64,000 nucleotides of DNA from Ceratorhiza oryzae-sativae (lineage: Eukaryota > Basidiomycota > Agaricomycetes > Cantharellales > Ceratobasidiaceae): the NCBI GenBank assembly GCA_030998015.1, contig JARWMV010000001.1, positions 310,001 through 374,000 of the forward strand. The letters run 5' to 3'. The position numbers were made by a program, and so were the translations under genes. Under the pieces are notes generated by a model. The model made no database searches. It was not told the DNA's origin and worked only from the letters and a program-made list of their open reading frames with translations. Positions 25,715 through 37,131 of this stretch are shown here, in pieces. Numbering within the stretch: position 1 is the first letter of the stretch; every line of letters begins with the position of its first letter.

Positions 25715-26186
25715 CTTCCCCCCTTCAAGGCACAGGGGTCATGGGGTGCCTTTGGATGTGACTTGACATAGTCAGCCATGAGTTCTGGTGTGTTTACCAG
25801 GTCATTGTAAGTTAACCATTGTCACTTGTCATAACCAAGCCATTTGACATAGTATTCAAAGACGTTAGACCTTTTGTTGTATTGCAACTTTATGATCTGT
25901 TCAACTTCAAATTCTTCTTCCCCTTCAGGAGTTACCACAGGTGGTGGTGGGGGAACCTGACATTCATAGGGGTCATCTTTATATTTGGTCAGGAGTGAGA
26001 TATGAAATACTGGGTGTATTTTCATGGTCATTGGCAAGTCCAGTTTGAAGGCATGAGTGCCATGTTGTGCTACCACCTTGAATGGTCCAACTCTCTTGTG
26101 GGCCAGTTTCCTGGAAGCCTGTTGTGTTTGTATGTTCTTGGTGTCAAGCCAAACTTTGTCTCCAACCTTAATGGCTTCTGGGGTTC
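25715..26186 (-). pseudogene. family-B integrase C-terminus and chromodomain fragment
   Basis: The minus strand encodes AIKVGDKVWLDTKNIQTQQA, KRVGPFKVVAQHGTHAFKLD, MKIHPVFHISLL and then EEFEVEQIIKLQY with FEYYVKWLGYDK, a chromodomain. The frame stops after YDK at a TGA (25824-25822), where the family expects an Arg codon; both other family-B copies in this window carry the same TGA. The upstream part of pol is missing: similarity to family B ends at about 26180, beside the 1.3-kb LTR-like sequence. Confidence 0.85.
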
Positions 26187-27501
26187 TGTTATGGGTCATG
26201 GTACGCTTGAATATCTAGAGCTTAAGCAATTGTAGATATGTTAGTATACACTAATCATACTCAATACTTCTTAGACTAGAGTAAGAAGGCTCAAAGTAGT
26301 TGCAATGCAATCAAGTAACACTCAAGGTAGTCTTAATCTTTCACAGTGTAAACTGACTAATTTATAGGTATAAAGAGCAAGACTACTATGGTCAGGTTCC
26401 CTTAGATATCTTAAATGTAGTTCAGCCCTAGTTGCTTGGACTAACTGATACTAATCTTAATACTAGACTTAAGCGATAGCTTATAGGATAGATGGTGGGC
26501 TGCCTAATGCATGTACTTCCTCAGCTACAGGTACTTAGATTTCCTCTAATAGCTGGTACTTAATGTCACGCTCAATCAGGCAATATTGTATCCTTATATA
26601 TCTCTGTATATAAGATACAATGAATCAGACAGTATATAACTAATATGGTACTTTATTCCTCAGTACTAGTTATATAAGAAATCACACACAGACAAGAGAA
26701 ATAGAAAGAGAAAAAGAAACCAAGAACCAGTCTGGGTTGAGTTGTAAAGAGGAGTGGGTAGTGGTCTGGAAGGGCCTCAGAGGAGGTCCTTTTATACCCT
26801 GAGGAGGGCATTCCAGAGCCAAATAGATACATGCATGCCAGTGTGATCATCAAAAGAGGGTACTGCTATACTTGGGGTACACCCTAGCCCAGTATAGGAT
26901 AAAAGAGTAAAGACAGGGTGTGGATCGAAGGCATTGATGCATCTGAGACCTGCTATTGGCTTGTAGATCATATTATCATAGTATATACATGTAATGAACA
27001 GAGGCTACATCTCAGTGAGTCATAAGGCGAGTCAGAGAAGCTTCTGGATCAATTTGGGAAGCTCTCCTGACTCACTGGAGTCATTGGATCTTGATTGATG
27101 GTCCAGTAAGATTCTAATGATCTTCGGGCCATTCCGGCGCGAGGATCCGGTGGATCGCGACGATCTTCGGGCAGCAGATACCGCCGAAGATTAGCTATTG
27201 ATAGAGCACAAGATCGCCTTGATAGCATAAGCGGTTGCCGAGATATGAGTGGTGCGATGTTGTAATCAATATCTCCTGATAAGAGGAAATATCGCAACCT
27301 CTGTATCTTTCTGAGATCTTATCGTAAAAACTTAATAAAATATGCGTTGGAGAGCGGGAAATTTGTACTATTTAATGGAACAGAAAATAGTACAATTCAG
27401 AGCACATACAAATTCGAGTATTTCACAATTTAATTACAGAGGCATCGCTTGAGGTTGGCAGAGCAGACTAAAATAATAGAAAATGTTAGTGATCCATAAC
27501 A
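26187..27501 (-). repeat. 1.3-kb LTR-like sequence with TGTTATGG ends
   Basis: The ends are TGTTATGG and CCATAACA, a perfect short inverted pair of the LTR TG...CA type. On the minus strand a TATAAAAGG lies near 26795, as a promoter would in an LTR read in that direction. No coding frame inside has a motif. The flanks (GGTTC and CTAGC) do not match, so it is not a simple solo LTR; a deletion or recombination has joined it between unrelated element pieces. Confidence 0.6.
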
Positions 27502-28508
27502 CTAGCTGATATTGTTCCTTTGTGAGCCTTGCCATCTGGACCAAGCATGTACACCTTTTCCCCAACAGACATCTTTTCCCTGGCCTGGCCTTTGGGAGGA
27601 GCTGTTGACAGCAAGGTGGAAGCTTTGGTAGAGGTGCTAGCCACATTGGAAGAGGAAGATTTGGAGGATGGATTTTGTGCCTGGAACAACTCAATACACT
27701 GATCGATTCTGAGTGCCTTGTCTGCAAGGGTTTGCAAGGTGACATTGGCAGCCATGTGATCGTAGTCTTGGGCCACAAGGAACTCCTTGATTTTGACTGT
27801 GAGACCATTGTAGAAGTGATTGCAAAGGGATGCATCGTTGTAGCCGAGGCCCTGGGAATATGTCTGGAAGTCTTTAAAGTATTCTTGGACTGAATTCTTT
27901 TGTTTGAGCAATTTGAATTTTGCCCTGAAGTTTTTGGTCTTGTTGGCAACGTTCCAGCAAGCGTTAAATTGGGTCCAGAAATCATTGACATTGTGGAGCC
28001 AGGTGACCGGATTGCCATTGATAACGTCATCTTCCAGGTAGGGTTCCAGCTATTCATGGGCTTTGCCATCCAGGCAGGAAATGATGTAGGCAATCTGCTC
28101 ATCAGCAGTTGCAGAGGGATAGGAAGTCTGCAAATAATGGGCCACCGCAACCCTGAAGGATACTGCTTTGTTTTCATCTGAACCATCAAATTTAGCAGGC
28201 ACTGATAACTTGGGCGCTCAAGTATGCGCAATTGAGGTGCTTGTACCAGGTGCTTGGACTGCAGCCTGGAGTGCGACTACGTTCATGTCAAGGTTAGATA
28301 GGCTTGTATCATGGTTCTGGAGAGTGGTGTTGATAGTGGATAGATTGGCCAACTGTTGATTGATGAATACCACAAGATTGTTATTTATTGCAATCAGCGC
28401 ATCCTTGATTGTGTGGGTGAATGCTAATAGGTTGGCTGGATCAGTGGGTACTTGAATCTGAGTGGCATCAAACTGAATCCATGCAGGGGCAGGGTTTGGT
28501 GTGGACAT
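27502..28508 (-). pseudogene. family-A gag fragment, 3'-truncated
   Basis: The minus strand from ATG 28508 reads MSTPNPAPAWIQFDATQIQV and continues in shifting frames through LKQKNSVQEYFKDFQTYSQG, LTVKIKEFLVAQDYDHMA and MSVGEKVYMLGPDGKA. It closely matches the gag at 35675-37131. It ends after DGKAHKGTI at 27502, where the TGTTATGG sequence begins, so the zinc knuckle is lost. Frameshifts split it into two main frames. It belongs to the same decayed element as the LTR at 30322-30838. Confidence 0.85.
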
Positions 28509-28834
28509 AGCTAAAAAAGGAAGTGGGATAGCCAAGTATGGTGGGTGCTCTTGAAGCTGGGATTTTCACTCTCAAACACTGTGGCTGCTCTGCTGCCTAG
28601 CATTGAACAATGACTACAACTAATCAACAAGCCTTTGACAGGCATGATATAGAGTGTCTTTTTTGCAAGCAGGTAGTTTGCTGTCTGCAACACATGCGGT
28701 GATGGACAAGAGTCCTAGGGTTGGGTGATAGGTACCATCTGCCTTGTAGACACCTGTTACTGGATAGTCTCTTTCTGCTTTTGATTATTATGTGGTCCAA
28801 GCCTTTCTCTGTTTCACAGTAGGCTAGTACAGGG
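28509..28834 (-). other. family-A untranslated leader (3' part)
   Basis: Matches, in reverse orientation, the leader between the 5' LTR and gag of the family-A element at 35308-35674. It has no coding capacity that I can support. The leader is interrupted at 28834 by the hAT-type element and resumes at 30281. Confidence 0.75.
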
Positions 28835-30272
28835 TAGAGGTGCTGTGCCAGGCTCCTGCAGCCAGAACTTGCCAGAATTCTGGCTAAAATTCCAGTGAAT
28901 TCCGGCGTGCCAGTTGCCAGTGCAGGTGCCAGAATAGCCTCAAGGGTGCCAGAGTCCTAGGCGGAGTCCTGCAGTACTGGCATACCTGCATACCTGCATA
29001 CCTGAATACTGGCACATTGTCACCTGTACACGACCACCACGGATTGCATATATTAAGCACTCATAAAATGCGCAAAATTCAGCGGATCAAATTGTACTTT
29101 ACTTGATTACAAACGGTTAAGAAATGAGCAGTATCGGCGCAGAATCGTCTAAGAAAAATATTCAGGGGGATGCGCAGATGTTCAAGCTCGCTATCCTGAG
29201 CTCTAATTGGGGCGATATACATAATCGACTCGTCTCACTGAGAGGAATCGAATGCACATATTTTCATAATAAACGAACGCTTTTATCGAAAGTTATCAGC
29301 GATATAAAGGGGGAAACCCCTGAACAGCGCCACAAGCGCTAGTGAAACCAGCCGTGCAAACCTCGCTCCCTTGCGCGGAGTCGATGCGCATTATCATAAG
29401 GACTCTATATACCAAAAACCAGCCTGATTGAAGGTGTTTTAGCTGGTGAAACTGGGGGAACAGCGCCCCTGATGCTGAAAACCCCCTGAAATGCGCCATG
29501 GACACCCACACAGTGCTATTCTGGCTTTCTTAGTATCACAGACAGATTCAGGGATGCTTATTGCCCTATCTCAGGTACCTGAAACATCTGGAACAAGCTT
29601 ATAACATAAATTTCCGACCATGTGCAGTGATTCTGCTGGGTTGACAGTGAGGTTGCCTGCACACACCCCGGTTCATAGTTATCCAGTCAATGTATTTACT
29701 AGATATAATGTCAGTAGGGGTTTTTCAAGCTCAGGAGAAAGGCTAGCTGGTCGGATAAGCTTCAAACAGCTTTCTTTGTGGTGAAATAGCATGTGCGCAT
29801 TTCCCAGAATATTTCCTGAGCATCAATTTGGAGCGAACTATGCGTTATCGAATTTTTTGCGCGGAGCAAATGACATATCTGTGATCTCCTGATTTTTGCG
29901 CATTTAATGAGCTACTTTGCGAGAGATTGTGGTGAGGTTTATGGCCCTGGAAATGTTGGCCACAAAGACCCGAACAAAAGAACTGCGTAAAATTTGCCAG
30001 AATGAATTTCGTATGAAACGTGCTCTATATCATTGGAATGCTCTCTCTTCTGCGCATCTAATGAGCTATTACACAACTTGATGTGGTGAGTTCTGACCAT
30101 AGCCAGTTGCAGGAGTCCCGGGATTCTGGCATGCTCCTGCACCTGCCAGAATTCTGGCATGGACTCTGGCAACTGGCGAGCCAGTGCCAGTGCCAGTGCC
30201 AGAATGGCCAAAAAGCGCAGGAGTCCTGCTGCAGGTGCCAGAGTCCTGCAAAATTCTGGCACAGCTTCTCTA
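28835..30272. mobile_element. non-autonomous hAT-type element (1438 bp)
   Basis: Flanked by the 8-bp target duplication GTACAGGG (28827-28834 and 30273-30280). Removing the element restores a continuous family-A leader. The ends are TAGAGGTGCTGTGCCAG and, inverted, TAGAGAAGCTGTGCCAG. The same end sequence occurs in the MITEs at 36141 and 56896. Subterminal regions are packed with CCAG, CTGCAG and GCCAGTGCCAGT type repeats; the interior (29040-30080) has no transposase. An 8-bp duplication is the hAT hallmark. It is probably mobilised in trans by a hAT transposase that is not present here. Confidence 0.85.
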
Positions 30273-30321
30273 GTACAGGGGTACGTCTCAATCCCAAGTG
30301 ATGAGGAAGAACTCAACCTAA

Positions 30322-30838
30322 TGACAGAGCTACAACCTGAACAGTAACATCAAACACCTCAGTGGTGATGACAAGCCTATGGGCAGCAATGCCAGAGGCT
30401 TTACTGACAACGTCTAAGGTAGGATGTGCAGTTAGGGTGCGATAAGACACAAGGAGGTAGAGTATGTGCACTTGTCCTTAAGAGGACTGGGCAGGGACTA
30501 TGGACTAAGAGTCACACAGGTAGTAGAAGGGATACAACAGGAGGTCGAGTTCTGAGGCTTAAGGCTCTCAGACTCTCCCTTATATATTCATACAATGAGC
30601 TATATCAAATACACGTATGGTGCAAGACAACTATCGTACAATGTGAGAATGGTGCCATGTAACGGAATATTCCAGAAGGTACAAACAGAGCATAAACAAC
30701 AACAAGGTCACATGATCATGTAAGTAATTCTCTGCATATATCCAATTAAACAGGACTTGTCCAACAATATGAAAAAGAGAGATTTATAAAATATGCAAAA
30801 ATCATAATAAAATCTGCGTCATGGTCTAGGCCATGACA
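30322..30838 (-). repeat. family-A LTR, minus orientation (5' LTR of a truncated element)
   Basis: Plus strand ends GGCCATGACA at 30838, so on minus it begins TGTCATGGCCTAGACCATGA like the 524-bp LTRs at 34784 and 51751. Its minus-strand 3' side is followed by the same primer-binding region and leader, which makes it a 5' LTR. One end base is changed (TGACAG for TGTCAG). It lies directly against the 3' end of the pogo-like transposase relic. Confidence 0.85.
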
Positions 30839-32690
30839 ATAGCCTTGCAATGTTCCTTGTCTTGTTGCTGCTGCTCTTGTTTCTTGGCAGCAAAATCATG
30901 GTAAGAATTGCTGGTGAGCACTGCTGGCATCCTGTCACCCAAGAACTGGCTGCGTTCTTGCTTCTGACTATTCTGTTTCCCTGCAAGTAGGCTTCGAAGT
31001 CTGTCACAGTAGAGACCCTGGAGCACCATTTGAGCTGCCAGGCGTTGCTCGGTTGCTGTTCGAATGCGATTGCGCTCAATCAAGCCTTTAAGAGCACCCT
31101 GTAAGGACCTTTCAAGCACAGATGTTACAGAAACTTTGGTAAGGGCCATTGTCTGTTTGTCAATGGGATCTAAGGGCTCGTATGATAGGCTCGGGAGCCT
31201 TGCGTTTTCGACTGGAATTGGTGAGGTTGAGACTAGAAACCCAACCAAAGTCTCTGAAAGCTTCTCTTGAAGCTCAGTGGCAGTGTTCTCATCATCTGGT
31301 TTTGGGGTGTTCTGCAAAAAACCAACAATTGCTTGAACCAGAGCAGGTTGGGATAGGGGGAGCCAGCCTCTGCAAGAATGTTCAGTTGCTGGGGCCAGAT
31401 TGTCAAGTCTGATAACTGAGGGATCAAACAGTACTATCCCAGTCACTTGAAAGGCAGATTTGATGGTTTCTTCTGTGAGTGCACATTTATACACACATGC
31501 AAGTACTTGAAGGAAGTTTGATTTGGTGACCAGTCCACTGTGCTGCTTGTGTTTGTCCCTCTCTTCAGACCAATATTTCTTGAGCAGGCCAAAACAGACA
31601 CAGTCAAGACCTTGGAGTACATGCATTGTGTGGGATGGATAGCATAGCATCTTGATCTTGTGAGTCCAAGCATACTCCAGAAGCTCAAAGCCAATATGTG
31701 AGACATGTCTGTCAACAAGTAGGAGTCGATACCATCTGTTGGCCTTCTCTCTTGTCCTCTTGTCAAAGTCCTTGATCCAGCCAAGTGTGATTTCTCCTAT
31801 TACCCAGCCTTTAGCTGAACATGGAATCCTAGTTTGATTGTTAATGCTAATACTGTTATATAGGACATTTAGACGTACAAGGCATTAAGTGGATTCTCAT
31901 GATCCCAGCTGAGAAGGTAACATTTCCCTTTGAATATTACAATTGGCTCAATACTAGTTCCATCAGCACAGATCATGACAATTATTGTGATTGTTTCATG
32001 ACTCCTGGAGTGGACCTGATACACAATCTTCACTCCTTGCAGCCCAATCACTTGTTCACTCTCCCCTTTCTTTGGCTGTAAGCCTACCTTGTTGGTGCCA
32101 TATGTATCTTTGGGTTGAATATTATGCTGGGTGATTGTCTCATCCACCATGTCAAACCAGGCGCCCACTGTGGTTTCATTAACTGCGCTTGCCTGTACAC
32201 CATCAAGAGACCAAGAGGAAAGCATAGTCAGCTCGGTGTGATGGGTATCAACAAATCAGTGAGTCCAGTGGATGCCAACACCAGAGAAACTAGGTGTATG
32301 GAGACGGAGCAGGTAATTAGCATGTTTGGCAAGCTGCTTGGGAGAGAATGGAAAGCCCTGTTTGGCTACGCTAATAGCATGCTGGCAGAGTACCTGGGAC
32401 TTGGATTTTGTAAAATGAGCTTGAGCCTCCCAAGCCTTCCTCTGAGATTGGCAACCTTTGGCCTGATGTGCTAAAGTGGATGGGCTGAGTTCAATCCACC
32501 TGCCAGTTGCTCTTGCATGCTCATCTGAAACCTCCTTGCATATGACTCTCATCCCTTTTGGGCAGCTTCAGCCACTAATAGTGTGTATGGGGCAAGATCT
32601 ATAATGAGAAAGGACTTCTTGTATAAGCATTTCTTTCTCATCCAAGAACTGAACACATTGCTGGTTCAAGGATTTGGCTTGATTGACCAT
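30839..32690 (-). pseudogene. pogo/CENP-B-like DDE transposase relic
   Basis: Reading minus from MVNQAKSLNQQ (32690), pieces in several frames give a CENP-B-type DNA-binding part (ELSPSTLAHQAKGCQSQRKA, FPFSPKQLAKHANYLLRL, GVGIHWTH). A DDE_1 core follows (WFDMVDETITQHNIQPKDTY, ITIIVMICADGTSIEPIVIF, LLVDRHVSHIGFELLEYAW, LCYPSHTMHVLQGLDCV, CFGLLKKYWSEERDKHKQHS) and then a helical tail. Frameshifts and stops separate the parts. At the first catalytic position the family's ADESG reads TNKVG, so an essential Asp is lost. Its 3' end runs into the LTR. Terminal repeats were not identified. Confidence 0.8.
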
Positions 32691-33081
32691 CGCAGGTGTA
32701 ATTAAACAGAAATCACAGATGATAAACAGGCTTCTGTACAAAGATGGGAAGCAGGACCCAGGGCAGTGTCTTGGCACGTGATAGTGTCTCAGCACATGGT
32801 CAATGACTGTACTATTGCTCCCATCAAACATGTCCTTGAGGCCAGAACTACAGCCCTGCAAGCTGCACTTCCATTGCTGATGAGTGCAAGTGGCATATAG
32901 CTATGTGATTACTATTGTTTGGACTGCCCAAATGTGTTTGCTCAGCTACATGATCACATTACAGGGATCATGTTTGGCTCATTTACATGAATCATGTGAC
33001 AAACACTGTGCCACACACCCTCCACCACCAACTACATCTTCACCTTTTTCATCCTTACCTTATAAAGCCTGAAAGCCACAA
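32691..33081. other. spacer, no gene recognised
   Basis: Lies between the divergent pogo-like relic and the split hypothetical gene. The minus-strand frame through 32568-32861 (C/H-rich, no clear family) may be upstream sequence of the transposase. Nothing else could be supported. Confidence 0.35.
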
Positions 33082-34783
33082 TTATGCCAACCCACCAGTC
33101 AAAAACACCTATCAGAAGATTCACTCCTTTCAACTTGAAGCAGTCTGTTTGTACCACTGTGCAACAACTTTGCCAATTACACATTTTTACAGCACACGAA
33201 GAGAGGCAAGTACCACATTACTAGTGTCCACATTGATCTTTGCACTGAAATGGACTCTCAGACAGCTTAGCATTATGAGCACATGGTTCTTTGCTACCAC
33301 AGTTGTCCCCAACAGGATGCCAACACACCTGTGCCCAATGATCAGTGCAAGTGTAAGAGAAACAAGCTGTCCTTATCCTTCCACCCTGGAGCAGTGTGCC
33401 CTCAAACGGTGTAAGTAATTTATATGCACTACTCTTCCTACTAACTGTTGCACAGAAACAACATCCATGCATGACTGCATCCTGGAACATGTGCAGCTTG
33501 ATAATGTTCCTCACCAGGTATGACTACCTACACAAATACAAACAACTAATGATTAATATTTGTAGCCCATAAATTGACCACTAGCACCAACTACAAGCAC
33601 TCCCTCTATACCACATAACTGCACCCCAACAAGGCTACCAACTCCCTTTGGTCTTTCTAGTACCCCTGCCAGCCCACAAATCGACCCAACAAATCCAGAT
33701 GTGTGGAATCCATCCAAACTTGCCTACAGCACCATTGGTCCAAGCTCAGGGGAGCTGCTCTGGCAGTCAGGAGCCCTGAGGCCACAAGCATACTTTCCAA
33801 CTTTGAATTCAGCATCCCATTTTGCCCCCACCTCTCCATCATTATCTCCCTTGTTTGATCATTTTCCCAACCCACATGGTGTCCAATTTCCATCTACACC
33901 TCTTGACACACCAAACACCAACCGTTTTGCACATCAGAGTGACTATAGCACAGCATCAATAGAGGCTCTACCTGCACCCCCTGCTCCCAATTTCACTGTC
34001 AGTGTGGCTGAAGTTTCACAAGTCACTGACACAGTTCCTAGCTTTTTAGTAGACAAGATTGTTTCCCCCCTTCCCCTGCTTGCTCCCATGCACCTGGAGC
34101 CTGAGGAGCTTGTGGTTGTAGAGACAAAGGGCAGCTGGTCAGGGCACCAGTGGGAGAACTGGGAGCATCAATTGCTGTTGCTTGGCCTCCTTGGACCCCA
34201 GGCTCAGCTGGGTTTGATTAAACACTTGGCTCTACCACACAAGAAGTGGGGTGAGATGGTACAACATGTTTGCTGGCCTGAGGTATGTAGCTGTCTTGTA
34301 CAATACATAAGTACTAATTTTACCCAGATATCTCAGAACTTGTTCAAGGGGGCCTGAAGCAGGCTGGCAATAATGAGCCAATGGTACTTGCTTAGGGATG
34401 TCTATGTGCTACTGATCCAGTTTGCAGAATGGGCCAGGGTTGATCTTCACCTGCCAAAGTTCAATGATCCTAAAACACTTGTTCAAGCAATAGTTGCAGT
34501 GTGGAAAGCCCATGTCAACCCAACTGACCACTGGGGTACTGCAACCATTAAACTCAGGTTTCCTGCAGTTGCTGCTTGGACCCACAATCTGGTAAATGGT
34601 TGGCTTGCAATGATCCACCAACAGTGAGCTACTAATCAGATGGACATTCCATCTTACTAACATGTGTTATGCAGCCTAATAGAGGCAGGGATCAAGTTCC
34701 CTCTGAAAAAGGACTCAGAACAGCCTGCACTCTCTACTTTGCACCTTGCCCCTGTGTTTTTGGGCTGGGCTGGACACACTCCA
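33082..34783 (+). pseudogene. unrecognised multi-exon gene, 5' part (split by a retrotransposon)
   Basis: The first candidate ATG is 33082 (MPTHQSKTPIRRFTPFNLKQ). Downstream coding stretches include a Cys/His-rich piece (HYEHMVLCYHSCPQQ, QCKCKRNKLSLSF), a Pro/Ser/Thr-rich linker (33690-34060), a segment WENWEHQLLLLGLLGPQ and a compact segment WYLLRDVYVLLIQFAEWAR with DHWGTATIKLRFPAVAAW. Plausible short introns separate some of them, but not all splices resolve. The last piece reaches FLGWAGHT at 34783. There the family-A element starts, and the frame continues on the far side at 52275. I do not recognise the family. It could be a host gene or a gene carried by a larger mobile element. Confidence 0.45.
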
Positions 34784-35307
34784 TGTCATGGCCTAGACCA
34801 TGACACAGATTTTATTATAATTTTCCTATATTTTATACATCTCTCTTTCTCATATTTTTGGACAAGTCCTATTTAATCAGATATATGCATAGAATTACTT
34901 ACATGATCATATGACCTTGTTGTTGTTTATGTTCTGTTTGTACCTTCTGGAATATTCTGTTACATGGCACCATTCTTACATTGTACAATAGTTGTCTTGC
35001 ACCATATGTGTATTTGATATAGCTCATTGTATGAATATATAAGGGAGAGTCTGAGAGCCTTAAGCCTCAGAACTTGACCTCCTGTCATATTTCCACTACT
35101 ACCTGTGTGACTTATAGTCCATAGCTCCTGCCCAGTCCTCTTAAGGACAAGTGCACATACTTCTATATCTGCATCTTATCGCACCCCTACTCCTTGTTGC
35201 ACATCTTCCCCTTGACATTGTGACTTAGACCTCTGGCACTGTTGCCTATAGGTCTCCCATTGTCCCCTTAGATGTTTGGGTCATCCCTTCTGGTTGTAGC
35301 TCCAACA
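34784..35307 (+). repeat. family-A 5' LTR (524 bp)
   Basis: Starts TGTCATGGCC and ends CTCCAACA. A TATA element (ATATATAAGGG) lies near 35035; the predicted transcript start is about 30 bases further, at CAGAACTTGACCTCC. The matching site in the 3' LTR reads AGAACTCAACCT, the exact complement of the primer-binding site; two bases have changed in this 5' copy. Confidence 0.9.
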
Positions 35308-35309
35308 TT

Positions 35310-35321
35310 AGGTTGAGTTCT
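35310..35321 (+). promoter_or_regulatory. self-complementary primer-binding site (family A)
   Basis: AGGTTGAGTTCT starts two bases after the LTR. It is the reverse complement of AGAACTCAACCT at 52036-52047 in the 3' LTR, at the position predicted for the transcript 5' end. This is the Tf1-type self-priming layout rather than a tRNA primer site. This is inference from complementarity and spacing. Confidence 0.65.
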
Positions 35322-35674
35322 TCCTTATCACTCAGGATTGAGACATACCCCTGTACTAGCCTACTGTGAAACAGAGAAAGGTTTGGACTGCATAATAATC
35401 AAAAGCAGAAAGAGACTATCCAGTAGCAGGTGTCTACAAGGCAGATGGTACCTATCACCCAACCCTAGGACTCTTGTCCATCACTGCACGTGTTGCAGAC
35501 AGCAATCTACCTGCTTGCAAAAAAGACACTATATATCATGCCTGTCAAAGGCTTGTTGATTAGTTGCAGTCATTGTCCAATGCTAGGTAGCAGAGCAGCC
35601 ACAGTGTTTGAGAGCAAAAATCCCAGCTTCAAGAGCACCTACCATATTTGTCTATCCCACTTCCTTTTTTAGCT

Positions 35675-37131
35675 ATGTCTGCACCAAACCCTGCCCCTGC
35701 CTGGATTCAGTTTGATGCCACCCAGATTCAAGTACCCACCAATCCTGCTGATCTATTAGCATTTACCCACACAATCAAAGATGTGCTGATCACTATAAAT
35801 AATAATCTTGCAGTATTCATCAATCAACAATTGGCCAAACTTTCCACTATCAATACCACCCTTCAGAACCATGACACTGGCATATCAAACCTTGAAACCA
35901 ACATAGTTGCGCTCCAGGCTGCTGTTCAAGCACCTAATACAAGTACCTCTATCATGTGTACTCAAGCACCCAAGCTATCTGCACCTGCCAAGTTTGATGG
36001 TTTGGATAAAAATACGGTGGTATCCTTCAGGGTTCCAGTGGCCCACTATCTGCAGACTTCTTATCCCTCTGCGACTGCTGATGAGCAGATTGCCTACATC
36101 ATCTCCTGCCTGGATGGCAAGGCCCACAAGTGGCTGGAACTAGAGGTGCTGTGCAGGAATTCCTGCATGCTGGCATCAAGGGTAACTGTATTGTAGAAGC
36201 ACCAATTGGTAAGCTGATGCAATTGAGTAACCCTTGATGCCAGTATGCAGGAATTCCTGCACAGCACCTCTAGCTGGAACCCTATTTGGAAGACAACATT
36301 ATTAATGGCAATCAGGTCACTTGGCTTCATAATGTCAATGATTTCTGGACCCAATTTAATGCTTGCTGGAATGTTGCCAACAACACCAAAAATTTCAGGG
36401 CAAAATTCAAATTGCTCAAACAAAAGAATTCAGTCCAAGAATACTTCAAGGACTTCCAGACATATTCCCAGGGTCTCAGCTACAACAATGCATCTCTTCA
36501 TGATCATTTCTACAATGGTCTCACAGTCAAAATCAAGGAATTCCTTGTGGCCCAAGATTACAACTACATGGCTGCCAATGTCACATTGCAAACTCTTGCA
36601 GACAAGGCACTCAGAATTGATCAGTGTATTGAGTTGTTCCAGGCCCAGAACCCATCTTCCAAATCTTCCTCTTCCTCCAATGTGGCCAGCACCTCTACCA
36701 AAGTTTCCACCTCTATGTCAGCAGCTCCTCCCAAAGGCCCAGCCAGGGAAAAGATGTCTGTTGGGGAAAAGGTGTATATGCTTGGACCAGATGGTAAGGC
36801 TTGCAAAGGAACAATATTGGCTATCAACTGCAATGCTAAGGGGCAATCTATTCCTACAATCAAATGGAATGACAGATCTTCAGAAGAAACCACTTTTAAA
36901 CAAATCCAAAAAGATTTGCATCCCATTGTCATTGCTCCCTTGGCTCCTACCCTTGCTAAAGGTTCTGGTCCTGGACTAATGGATCTAGACTCAGCAGGAA
37001 AAGGAAAACAGCCAATCATATGTAGCACTTGTGGTGGTCGTGGCCACTATTCCAGCACTTGTCCCTCCAAACCCTATTCTTGGCAAGCTGCTTCCCTTTC
37101 TGGTGATGAGTTGGAAAACAAGGATGCTTGA
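35675..37131 (+). pseudogene. family-A gag (capsid, zinc knuckle), MITE-interrupted
   Basis: ATG 35675 gives MSAPNPAPAWIQFDATQIQV. A coiled-coil-like N-terminus (TIKDVLITINNNLAVFINQQ) is followed by the capsid region (VAHYLQTSYPSATADEQIAY, WLHNVNDFWTQFNACWNV, LKQKNSVQEYFKDFQTYSQG) and a CCHC zinc knuckle (CSTCGGRGHYSSTC). The stop is at 37129-37131. A MITE at 36141-36272 splits it; removing the MITE and one 8-bp duplicate rejoins WLELEPYLEDN in frame. Otherwise the frame is open. The pol frame overlaps the end by about 20 bases in the -1 frame. Confidence 0.9.
36141..36272. mobile_element. hAT-type MITE (132 bp) in family-A gag
   Basis: The ends are TAGAGGTGCTGTGCAGGAAT and its inverted copy, with arms of about 45 bp. 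It is flanked by the 8-bp duplication GCTGGAAC (36133-36140 and 36273-36280). It has no coding capacity. Same family as the elements at 28835 and 56896. Confidence 0.92.
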
